From Dictyobacter formicarum (lineage in GTDB: Bacteria > Chloroflexota > Ktedonobacteria > Ktedonobacterales > Ktedonobacteraceae), in assembly GCF_016587435.1 (NCBI RefSeq), contig NZ_BNJJ01000003.1:186001-250000 (forward strand): 64,000 bases of DNA, written 5' to 3'. The notes under the pieces were generated by a model, which was not told the DNA's origin, made no database searches, and was given only the letters and a program-made list of their open reading frames with translations. Every line of letters starts with the position of its first letter. The stretch's first letter is position 1. Shown in pieces: positions 24,515 through 32,260 of this stretch. The position numbers and the translations under genes are program-made.

Positions 24515-26875
24515 CTATTCTGCTGTACGAGCTTTTAATTTTTCCTCACGCAACTTGAGTACTAACATAACGGCAGCCCGCTCATGTGCGTCATCTGAAC
24601 CGTTGAATTCGTGTGAGCTATAAAGATCTTTCAAGAGCGTCGGATCGTCTAAGCCGCGTGGATGGCTCCGTTTGGCCCAGGAGATCAGGCGGTCAGCAGT
24701 GACTTCTTCTCCCGTTTTAGAAAACCGCAGCACATCATTGCTCTTCTCCGTCAACTCATCCTCAAAGCCCCGACTTTGCACAGTCAATCTCGCGGTCGAC
24801 GTCGGCTCAGGAGTCAGCGGCTGGAGCTTAGCACGTTCCTGCCGATCGATCTCATGCTGTGCCTCAATGATTCGTTCGTAACCCAGGCTCCACGCTGCTT
24901 CCTCAGCCTGACTTGCAATCGAGTTAATCTGGGTAGAATAAGTACTGAGCATCTCTGCCGCCGACTTATAATTCTCAGCCGCTGTTCGCAACGTGTTGCC
25001 CAATTTCTCAGTGGAGATGTACAGCGCGGCGGCCTGGGCCATTGCCGCATCATCCATACCTTGAGTTGCCGCCTGCTTGTTATGCTTACTTGCCTCCAGC
25101 ATCGCTTGCGCCTGTGCATCGATCTCTGCGGACATGCCACTCAGGTCCCTGGCTGAGTCGGACACCTCCTTGTTGAGTGCGACAAGAGAGTTTTCCAAAG
25201 CGAACAGGGCCTGCTGGTCCCCGCCTCGAAGCGCCTCCCCTGCCGCGATAAAGGCCGAGATATGGGCTTGCTCTGTAACCACACTTTCCGCATCTGACAA
25301 AGCCTTTTCGCTCTGGCCCTCAACCAGGTTAGCATCACGCTGCTCGCTTGGAAATACTGTGCCGTCGAAGAAAATTCGCTCGGCGAACTCGATCGTGTTA
25401 AGGAGCGAGAGTGTATGTTGTAGAACACCATAGGCGGCCACATAGGTACGGATACGCGCCGTGAAGCCCTGAGCCCTGGCAGTTTGCGCATCCAACTCGG
25501 CAATCGCACGCGCAGTATCAGCAGTATTCCTTGAGCGTTGTCGTCGTGGCCGGGTCGAAGGCGTACCCGGCTCTAAACGCTCATAGTGAGGAGGAGGAGT
25601 TTTTTTCTCAAAATCCCATTCCAACTGCCTGGTCCTGGTGAGACGCTCGTGGGCAGCATCTATTGCTGTCCGCGTCCGCCCGGCTCTAGATTCACTAGCC
25701 GGATCGAACGTTTCCTGATAGTTGTAGCCAAAGGTTGTTTTTGCCTGAGGGTAGCGTCTGAGCAGCAATCCTTCACAGTCGTGTTCAGAAGGTCCACAAG
25801 GCTGTCGCTCGGAATAGATTTCATGAACGGTGATGGGGGCACGTACCTTTCTGCGGAGTTGTTGTAGGAACTCGTCCATCATCTCTTCAGAGTGGGCGAC
25901 TCCAGCACGATTTTCGATAACCTGCACCTGCCGCTCGGCATTACCAACTGAATACTCGAAGGCTACAAGGTTCGTGCCTCCCGGCAAGTTGGGATGATCC
26001 ACACGGTAGGCTTGCGTCTGACGACTGAGATGCGTGGAACCGGGAATAATCTTCTGTGGAAGTTTAGGGAGCGGTGAAGCGGGGGTCTTGGGTGAGTCTC
26101 TCTGAACCGTTAATGGCAAGCGCGTAGTATGGGACAACGGATCACAGTTATTAGTTCGCTGACCAACGTTCACCCCGTCTATACCAGACTGCTGCACCAC
26201 ATGTGTCAGTTCATGGGCAATCAACCGCCGCCCCTCTTGCGTTTCTGGTACGAATTGACCTGCCCCAAACACAATGTCATGCCCCACGGTGTAGGCATTG
26301 GCGTTTACCTCATGCGCTGATCGCTCGGCAGACACACCAGAGTGGATTCGCACCTGGGAGAAATCGCGCCCGAAGCGTTGCTCCATGTCCTGTCGTAACG
26401 TCGACTCCAGAGGTCTGCCGGGAGTAGCTAGAGCCTGGTTCACACTGGCGGTCGCCGTATCTATCTGCCCATTGGATTGCCCAGAGAAACGTGGGATACT
26501 CAGTGATGCGACACTAATGGAGTGGTCCGCTGGCATTGTCATAGTTTGATTGGCAACTCGGTCGGCTTCCTGCTCATACTGGTCTCCCGGCTGATTGATC
26601 ACTAGTTTTGTTTGGAGTACTGGCGAGAGTAAGGGGTAAGCAGGTATCTGACTCGAATCATAATCAAAGTATGGTTCTATCGACGCTTGTGCTGGTGTAT
26701 CGCTTTGTATATTCCTGGAGCGCAACAGATTGAGCACAGCCTGGTTGCCTATGGTGTGCTGAAGTTCGAGGAGTGGATGTGTTGTGGCATGATCGAAGGA
26801 TGGCTGGCGTAGCAAGGGAACAGGTGTCTTCGGCTGTCCCTTCTGGGCTGCTTTCATCGCTCGTTGATAGTCCAT
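24515..26875 (-). CDS. DUF4157 eCIS cargo-like protein with deaminase-fold toxin domain
   Basis: The protein has 786 residues. Residues 1-228 parallel the neighbouring cargo protein position for position: leader LQHTIGNQAVLNLL, INQPGDQYEQEADR, and DUF4157 with HELTH at 221-225. Residues about 275-385 look like a nucleic-acid/nucleotide deaminase toxin of the XOO_2897/YwqJ-like kind. The zinc-site His-x-Glu is at 328-330 (GVAHSEEMMDEF), and the second motif is PCGPSEHDC with Cys 360 and 367, preceded by VHEIYSER. The remaining 400 residues are long helices, probably coiled coil, rich in Ala/Glu/Arg. Expected action is deamination of a base or nucleotide in the target cell (inference). No immunity gene is evident next to it. 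The start is set by AAGAGGAGCG. Confidence 0.82.
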   Translation of the reverse strand: MDYQRAMKAAQKGQPKTPVPLLRQPSFDHATTHPLLELQHTIGNQAVLNLLRSRNIQSDTPAQASIEPYFDYDSSQIPAYPLLSPVLQTKLVINQPGDQYEQEADRVANQTMTMPADHSISVASLSIPRFSGQSNGQIDTATASVNQALATPGRPLESTLRQDMEQRFGRDFSQVRIHSGVSAERSAHEVNANAYTVGHDIVFGAGQFVPETQEGRRLIAHELTHVVQQSGIDGVNVGQRTNNCDPLSHTTRLPLTVQRDSPKTPASPLPKLPQKIIPGSTHLSRQTQAYRVDHPNLPGGTNLVAFEYSVGNAERQVQVIENRAGVAHSEEMMDEFLQQLRRKVRAPITVHEIYSERQPCGPSEHDCEGLLLRRYPQAKTTFGYNYQETFDPASESRAGRTRTAIDAAHERLTRTRQLEWDFEKKTPPPHYERLEPGTPSTRPRRQRSRNTADTARAIAELDAQTARAQGFTARIRTYVAAYGVLQHTLSLLNTIEFAERIFFDGTVFPSEQRDANLVEGQSEKALSDAESVVTEQAHISAFIAAGEALRGGDQQALFALENSLVALNKEVSDSARDLSGMSAEIDAQAQAMLEASKHNKQAATQGMDDAAMAQAAALYISTEKLGNTLRTAAENYKSAAEMLSTYSTQINSIASQAEEAAWSLGYERIIEAQHEIDRQERAKLQPLTPEPTSTARLTVQSRGFEDELTEKSNDVLRFSKTGEEVTADRLISWAKRSHPRGLDDPTLLKDLYSSHEFNGSDDAHERAAVMLVLKLREEKLKARTAE

Positions 26876-27249
26876 GCAGCGCTCCTCTTGCTTGCCCTGA
26901 ATGGCTCACATAGTATTATGCTGGCGAAATTGACAGAGCATCTTAAAAATACTCATTAAATATTTTACCATATAGCACTCTATTTTAACTGTGTTGCCAA
27001 AATGGTCTTTTCTGGTCACCGTACCCTCAAGATTGTTGATAGCACGATCAAAAGCTCAAGCCGATTCCCTTGTAGAGCATATTGACTATGTAGTTGGCAT
27101 GTTTCGCCCAATTAGTAATAAGTCAGCTATCAATTTTGCCGTAGTCTTTTACCGAGAATTATGAGTATTCCAATTTTACCATGACCAGCCTTTGAGGCAA
27201 CGAGGATATCCTCATTGCTTCGAAGGCTAGCGGTGAAAAGGGGTTATAT
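26876..27249. other. Intergenic region upstream of the cargo gene
   Basis: AT-rich, with no gene seen. The first 30 bases repeat the leader found in front of the other cargo gene (24405-24440), so the duplication of the cargo 5' ends includes the ribosome-binding region. Confidence 0.45.
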
Positions 27250-28143
27250 TTATGGAAGCCTATTCAAAGGCGGCAACTGGCCGGTCAGAATACGCTGGCG
27301 GATCGCACCTTGATAAACCACGGTCAGGATGACGAGGCCGAGCAGGCCGATGATTATCGTTGCCAGTGGAATGTCAATACCAGATACATCGACGATGAAG
27401 GGAAAGAGGAAGAGCGGGAAACCATCCCATAAACCATGGAGAACAGAGACAAACAGGTATGTTAGAATGACCGGTAGACTGAAAAAGGAATGCCCTCGTT
27501 GGTTCTGGCGGAATAAGACAGCTCCAAGGATGGCTGTCCAGGTTCCATGACCAAAGGGAGCCAGTAAACCACGTAGAATAGTCGAGAAGAGCGATGCAGA
27601 GATATGCCCTTGAGTGGCCAAAAAAGCGGTAAAGGCATAGCCAGTGCTCTCAAAAGCGGCAAAGCCCATACCGACTGCCGCCCCCAGCAACAAACCGTCC
27701 ATCTGTGAACGCGGTTGCATGCGCCTGGCCAGGATGATTACGGCGAGAATTTTACAACCCTCCTCGATAAGCCCAACCAATAATGCGGTTGAAAACGTCA
27801 GGCCCTGATCAGGAGTATCTGGCCGAGGAAGCAAGATTGATTCAAGGATTGAGGCCCCAAGTACCCCGAGAATACCTCCAATGCCAAAACTACGCCCGAT
27901 TGTCCCAGGGCTCAAGGAACTCAGATGCTGGTGATCATATAAAAATACGACAAAAACTATTGGAATGAGGAAGTTGCCAATGATGATCACCGTGGGATAC
28001 AGATTCGGATTTCCCGTAAAAAGCAACGCCAGTGCCGTTGCCACAAAGAGGACAATTCCAAGCAGAAATGTGGATAGACAGCCGCGCTGACCACGTGCCA
28101 TATAATAGCCAGTCGTCTGCGGCTTTAACATATTTTGATTCAT
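27250..28143 (-). CDS. PrsW-family intramembrane metalloprotease
   Basis: This 297-residue, multi-pass membrane protein carries the PrsW signatures: EEGCK in GLIEEGCKILAV (the EExxK motif), FAAFEST in GMGFAAFESTGYAF, and two His-containing segments (FGHGTWTAILGAVLF, VLHGLWDGFPLF). About eight hydrophobic segments are visible. PrsW proteases cleave membrane-anchored anti-sigma factors or other membrane proteins within the bilayer. No anti-sigma gene lies next to it here, so the substrate is unknown. The gene is alone on the reverse strand behind the cargo genes. Confidence 0.88.
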   Translation of the reverse strand: MNQNMLKPQTTGYYMARGQRGCLSTFLLGIVLFVATALALLFTGNPNLYPTVIIIGNFLIPIVFVVFLYDHQHLSSLSPGTIGRSFGIGGILGVLGASILESILLPRPDTPDQGLTFSTALLVGLIEEGCKILAVIILARRMQPRSQMDGLLLGAAVGMGFAAFESTGYAFTAFLATQGHISASLFSTILRGLLAPFGHGTWTAILGAVLFRQNQRGHSFFSLPVILTYLFVSVLHGLWDGFPLFLFPFIVDVSGIDIPLATIIIGLLGLVILTVVYQGAIRQRILTGQLPPLNRLP

Positions 28144-28476
28144 TCTATATCTCCATACAGTCTAACAGCTTGAAGCTTTCCCCACCCAATGCTAAATGTA
28201 AGGCTGGGCCATAACACTCGACCATTCCCGAAAAGATGCGTTACTATGCCGATACTACATATATGCTATTCATGAATACTTCTAACACGAAGAAGGCAAA
28301 TATATGGAGGCAACCCTGGACTTGAAACACAAGATCATAAAAGCCGGTGCGCAATAAAGCAGCAAAATCAAAGCGAATCCACCCGCGTTGCTATCACGTT
28401 GCTGTCAAAATTGAAGGCTGCTAGCTGGTTCTGAAGGCCAGCTAGTAACTAGATAACACAATACAAATGACAAATT
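28144..28476. other. Intergenic region, nothing recognised
   Basis: No gene, clear terminator or repeat was seen. It separates two reverse-strand genes. Confidence 0.4.
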
Positions 28477-29034
28477 TTATAATTGTTTTGGGATATGTTG
28501 TCTGATGAGATCGATAAGGCCATCAAAATCCTCATAAATATTGCTCAATGAGAGTGGATCGCGGTTGACACGGAAAAACATGTACTGCTTTGGCATGCCA
28601 AACCTTGGCACTTCCCGAAATCCTCTTGCCTCATTCCAGTAAGTAATCTCCTCTACCTTTTTTCGGGAAATCATTAAAAGCCCTTCTGTACAAACAAGGC
28701 AAGATATGCGACACCGTTGAGTAATCGTATAGCTAGCATATATAAAAACAAGACAACCCCATAAACCACCAAAGCTACGAATGAGGATCAGTTGAAGTTG
28801 CCATTGAACATCCACAATCTGATGCGCAAGCAATTGATAGAAGAAAACAGCAAATGCAACGAGTACAAATAACACCCAACAGATCACACTCGTCAGTAAA
28901 AAATAATTGAGTAGATTTAGAGTGCGCTTCCACTTTGTCTGTATGTGGTAGAGCGCGAGAGGCTGGCCAACGCGATGCTGTTCTGCCAACCGATACATTC
29001 TCCCAGGAAGTTCGACTTCCTGTTTTGATTCCAT
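28477..29034 (-). CDS. Two-pass membrane protein with cytoplasmic C-terminal domain, unknown
   Basis: The start at 29034 (MESKQEVELPGRMYRLAEQH) is preferred over an upstream in-frame Met because GAGGAG lies 7 nt before it. The 185-residue product has a cytoplasmic N-terminus and two hydrophobic segments (LLNYFLLTSVICWVLFVLVAF, LIRSFGGLWGCLVFIYASYT). A domain follows with ISCLVCTEGLLMISRKKVEEITYW, reminiscent of PH-like membrane-associated domains that read like 'v..eGl......~~~~i.W~~I'. The function is unknown. Two close hypotheticals on the same strand precede it in transcription. Confidence 0.72.
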   Translation of the reverse strand: MESKQEVELPGRMYRLAEQHRVGQPLALYHIQTKWKRTLNLLNYFLLTSVICWVLFVLVAFAVFFYQLLAHQIVDVQWQLQLILIRSFGGLWGCLVFIYASYTITQRCRISCLVCTEGLLMISRKKVEEITYWNEARGFREVPRFGMPKQYMFFRVNRDPLSLSNIYEDFDGLIDLIRQHIPKQL

Positions 29035-29224
29035 GAAAATGCTCCTCATTTTACAGCCTATCGTAGGCATCACCGAGAGGCACAAAATCTGGCTGCAGCC
29101 AGTACCAATACTGTCCAACATTGCTATAGAGATGGGAAAGAAGGTCCGTAAAAGAGGTCGCTATAATCGGACAATCTCCACGTAGCCCATGCGTTTCATG
29201 AAAACTATCATAGCATCGCCCCAG

Positions 29225-29551
29225 TCATTCTTTACTGAAATCAATGGTTATGTAATCACCATTTGTATCATCACCAATGATATACCAGCTCGCAGTGATG
29301 TCGCCTTCAACAATCTCACCGATGATCACCGGATTAGCAAGAACACAACGCGTAGGTGGCACAATGATTAACGGAGAGTATTCTACATCTGGTTCACGAA
29401 ACAGGCTTACATCCCCACATGTCGTATAGAAGTGTTTCACATCTTCCGGTAAAATATGATTCGGTTCTAAAATTGGAAGCCCTACAGGCTCATACACCTG
29501 ACAGTGTGGCGTTGCACGAGTTTTATGAACTAAACTGTCTATTTCCATCAA
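29225..29551 (-). CDS. SUKH/SMI1-KNR4-like small protein
   Basis: The 108-residue protein has the early SUKH-domain pattern: GLPILEPNHILPEDVKHFYTTCGDVSLF, then YSPLIIVPPTRCVLANPVI and SWYIIGDDTNGDYITIDF. SUKH proteins often act as immunity proteins against nucleic-acid toxins, but many are housekeeping. It ends soon after the GDYITIDF strand, so it is shorter than usual and may lack C-terminal helices. The neighbouring genes are uncharacterised, and no partner toxin is visible beside it. Confidence 0.6.
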   Translation of the reverse strand: MMEIDSLVHKTRATPHCQVYEPVGLPILEPNHILPEDVKHFYTTCGDVSLFREPDVEYSPLIIVPPTRCVLANPVIIGEIVEGDITASWYIIGDDTNGDYITIDFSKE

Positions 29552-29599
29552 AACCTCTTATCTATAAATGACTGGTTCTGCTATAGTAATAGGCTGTGT

Positions 29600-30235
29600 T
29601 TATTCATACCAACCAGCGATATAAAGATAACAACGGCGCTTCACTTTTGTGCTTTCATGGGCTGCATAGCGATTTGATGGCACCCACCAGCGAGTTAAAG
29701 CAACATGTACAAGTGAATCTGCCGGAATTTTAAACACCTGTACGGCTGCTCCTTGATAATCAATGAGATGTTCTGTCTCAGAGGTATAGTAACGATAGCC
29801 TGGATGGTCTTCCTCATCATGCCATTTGATCAGTGGGGTATCGGACAACCAATATCCCATACTTATCGGTTGGAAGGATGTTCCCTCTGAAATAAAGAGC
29901 TTTTTCTTATTTAAAACCGATCGTAACGAACCCCCGAAAAGCTGATCAGGACCTCCTTGCCAGAGCGAAACGTGAGCACAGAGAAACGCTCTCATATCTG
30001 CCTCCTGACCAATGAGTTTACAGGAAGTAACAATCACATTTTCACTATGAGGAGCAATCAAGCGACGAGCGCGAGAAAAGGTCATATCCCAAATTTGTCC
30101 CACGTTGAACCCTGTGGCTGCAGGATAATAACTCCCATCGTTGCGTAACAAGCGAACATTTTTCTTATCTTCTGTCAAACCATGTAAACAAATCTTGCTC
30201 CCATACGCAATTTTTGCAGTGATCCAAACTTTCAT
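29600..30235 (-). CDS. Possible dual-OB-fold protein, unknown role
   Basis: This 211-residue soluble protein opens MKVWITAKIAYGSKICLHGL, followed by KNVRLLRNDGSYYPAATGFNVGQIWDMTF. This resembles the dual OB-like proteins sometimes found near nucleic-acid-processing or conflict genes (from memory, moderate). The C-terminal part (SETEHLIDYQGAAVQVFKIP, LVHVALTRWWVP, VKRRCYLYIAGWYE) is beta-rich. The gene lies 48 nt upstream of the SUKH-like gene on the same strand, so the two may be co-transcribed. No catalytic motif is evident. Confidence 0.62.
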   Translation of the reverse strand: MKVWITAKIAYGSKICLHGLTEDKKNVRLLRNDGSYYPAATGFNVGQIWDMTFSRARRLIAPHSENVIVTSCKLIGQEADMRAFLCAHVSLWQGGPDQLFGGSLRSVLNKKKLFISEGTSFQPISMGYWLSDTPLIKWHDEEDHPGYRYYTSETEHLIDYQGAAVQVFKIPADSLVHVALTRWWVPSNRYAAHESTKVKRRCYLYIAGWYE

Positions 30236-30281
30236 TGCACATCCTTGCGAAATTTTCCTGTACTGTTAAAGTAATCTCAAA

Positions 30282-30545
30282 TTATTGTGAAAGAGCACCA
30301 GATATGATAGAGCTAAATACAATAAAAAGCAGAATAAATGCGGTAATCGATAGAATTAGCGCGCTAATTGGCAGGATAAGTACCGCCATGCTGGCTTTTC
30401 CTCCGCTTAAGCGATGGACGGCCATGGTCATAAAGATCATCAGAATATACGAGTAGATGCTGATTGCGAAGCTTAAAAAGAAACCCAGAAATGGAATAAG
30501 AAGCAGCAATCCGCTAATGATTTGGAGCGGAACATAGAACAACAT
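30282..30545 (-). pseudogene. Yip1-like membrane protein, C-terminal fragment
   Basis: The 87 residues contain three hydrophobic helices and the segment YILMIFMTMAVHRLSGGKASMAVLILP, typical of the C-terminal half of bacterial Yip1-domain proteins. Full-length members have about 200 residues with a soluble N-terminal part and five helices; here the N-terminal half is missing and recombinase debris lies just upstream. A short functional protein cannot be excluded. Confidence 0.5.
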
Positions 30546-30649
30546 ACAGCTATAAATATATTCTACTTATTCTCCCTGTCCTTTAAAAGCTCTGGCAATA
30601 AAGTAGAAGACTGTCCAGGAAAGGAACGCAGACATAGGTTATGTATAGA

Positions 30650-30940
30650 TTAAGCAATATCCAATTTATGCCTCCATAGTGCATTGACTTGTGTATGGGA
30701 TAGTCCCTCGCGAGTGCTTCCCGCTTCCCCGCTGGCCAACCTCATCCGTGTTGCCAGATCGAGTGGCAGATATCCCTGATCGGCCAGCCAAGCGCACCAG
30801 GCACGCAAGGCACTGATACGCAGGTTGATGGTACTGATGGATTTGTGTTGCTCGTGTTGCAAAAAGTTGCGATAGCCAATCAAGGCAATCAGTGTAAGGA
30901 CAGCGAGTTGGAAGGGCACGCGTTCTTCCTGTTCATACAA
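30650..30940 (-). pseudogene. Tyrosine recombinase fragment (N-terminal core-binding part)
   Basis: The frame keeps the helical SAM-like domain that binds core sites (NFLQHEQHKSISTINLRISALRAWCAWLADQGYLPLDLATRM, shown in parts) and the start of the linker (REGLSHTQVNALW). The catalytic Arg-His-Arg-Tyr half is absent. It marks a past integration event beside the RibD and AhpD relics. Confidence 0.65.
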
Positions 30941-31261
30941 AGAGGGGGGAATCTTCCTTTCCCGCTCTTCTCCAATGTGCTATACTCCTATCGTAGCTCC
31001 TATTGTAGGACGATATATAGTTGAGATTGGAACGAGCCCATCGCCTCGGGTATTCCTGCTGTGCATGAGCAGGGCATGGCGTTCCAGAGAAAGCTGATCT
31101 GCACAACTCCGCTTCGTCTTGCCTGCCGCCGTCAGGATGCTGCGCTCAGACCGAACGTTCGAGCGAGGACGCATCGACTTCAGCCGGATCTCTTCATTGC
31201 TTGCCTGGGGAGGAGCCGGATCTGGTCCTGATCAGAGGGGCGATAGGCAGCCATCCATCTG
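30941..31261. other. Non-coding stretch between relics
   Basis: All open frames here are short and unlike known proteins. The stretch probably contains decayed sequence belonging to the RibD-like relic (an in-frame TAG occurs at 31244-31246). Confidence 0.35.
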
Positions 31262-31663
31262 TTGTACCATGAGGAGGTGCCTGTGCTCATCGTCACGACC
31301 ACACAGGGCGCAACGCGTCTCCACGAGCAGAGCATCCCTCCAGCGGTGCAGGTCACAGGCGTGCTCCAGACCGACCTGCTCTCTGCCCAGGCGGTGTGCG
31401 CGGTGCGCTCGTGCCAGATCATCCTGGTCGAAGGCGGGCCATAGGTGCTGGGAGCCTTCTTGACGGAGCAACTCCTGGATGAACTGTTCCTGACGCTGGC
31501 TCCACAGATTGCCGGTCGAGACAGCGCGACGGCGCGGCCTGGACTGGTCGAGGGACACCTTTTTGCGCCCGAACATCCCCTCTGGGGCACCCTGGTGAGC
31601 GTCAAACGAGGCGGGAGCCACCTGTTTCTGCGCTATGCGTTCCCGACAAGCAAGTTAGCATGA
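31262..31663 (+). pseudogene. RibD C-terminal (reductase) domain relic with in-frame TAG
   Basis: Two parts in one frame read like the second half of a RibD_C/dihydrofolate-reductase-like protein: EEVPVLIVTTTQGATRLHEQ, then ILVEGGP at the cofactor loop, a TAG at 31442-31444, and VLGAFLTEQLLDELFLTLAPQI with GRDSATARPGLVEG. The stop falls inside the conserved EGGP-x-LLG motif. The N-terminal half is not found in frame (TAG at 31244). The gene is therefore inactive in its old form. Confidence 0.72.
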
Positions 31664-31695
31664 CAACCATCTTTCGAAAGAGCAGGAGGTACTCT

Positions 31696-32148
31696 ATGGA
31701 GATGCAACCACGACTCGATTACGGCTCTCTTGTTCCCGGTTTAGGGAGAGCAATGGGGGGCTTAGACCACCTGGTCCGGTCATCCCCCCTTGCAAACCAG
31801 GAGCCGTTGCTCATTGAACTGGTGAAAATTCGTGCGTCGCAGATCAATGGCTGCGCATATTGAATCAATCTGCATACCCAAGCCGCGCGGTCGCGCGGCG
31901 AAACCGAACAACGCCTCTATGAGCTGGTGGCCTGGCGTGAGGCCCCCTTCTATACCGAACGCGAGCGGGCCGCTCTGGCCTGGACCGAGGCCGTGACGCT
32001 CGTTTCCGTTGACCACGTGCCAGATGCGGTCTATGCGGCAGTTCGCAAGCAGTTTACCGACGAAGAACTGGTCTACTTGACACTGGCGATCATTGCCATC
32101 AACGGCTGGAACCGGCTGGCAATCAGCTTCCGCACCGTTCCTGGGTAG
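31696..32148 (+). CDS. AhpD/carboxymuconolactone decarboxylase-like protein with TGA at an active-site Cys codon
   Basis: ATG 31696 follows AGGAGGT by 5 nt. The frame reads 55 codons to NGCAY, then TGA at 31861-31863, then INLHTQAARSRGETEQRLYE and on to TAG at 32146-32148 (150 codons). AhpD-family proteins reduce peroxidase partners through a CxxC pair. The TGA replaces exactly the second Cys, as alignment with the intact paralogue at 54471-54911 (NGCVLCVDMHT) shows. A GC-rich stem with GGUC loop lies 18 nt downstream, as expected for a bacterial SECIS, so a CxxU selenoprotein is possible. A simple nonsense mutation is the alternative, supported by the broken RibD relic next door. Confidence 0.55.
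31882..31899 (+). promoter_or_regulatory. SECIS-like stem-loop downstream of the in-frame TGA
   Basis: A perfect 7-bp stem (31882-31888 with 31893-31899) closes a 4-nt GGTC loop at 31889-31892. The loop begins 25 nt after the TGA, within the 16-37 nt range used for bacterial SECIS elements. GGUC is the apical loop of the E. coli fdhF element. The same bases encode Ala-Ala-Arg-Ser-Arg-Gly, so a GC-rich palindrome could arise by chance. Confidence 0.4.
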
Positions 32149-32260
32149 CAGGCGCGAAAGAGCCTGCCTGACTCGACGTTTGGTAGACCATCAACGAGGC
32201 ATGAGGGGACTTTCTGTGATGTCATCGGTGCAGGAGACACCCAGAAAAGGAGACACCGCC

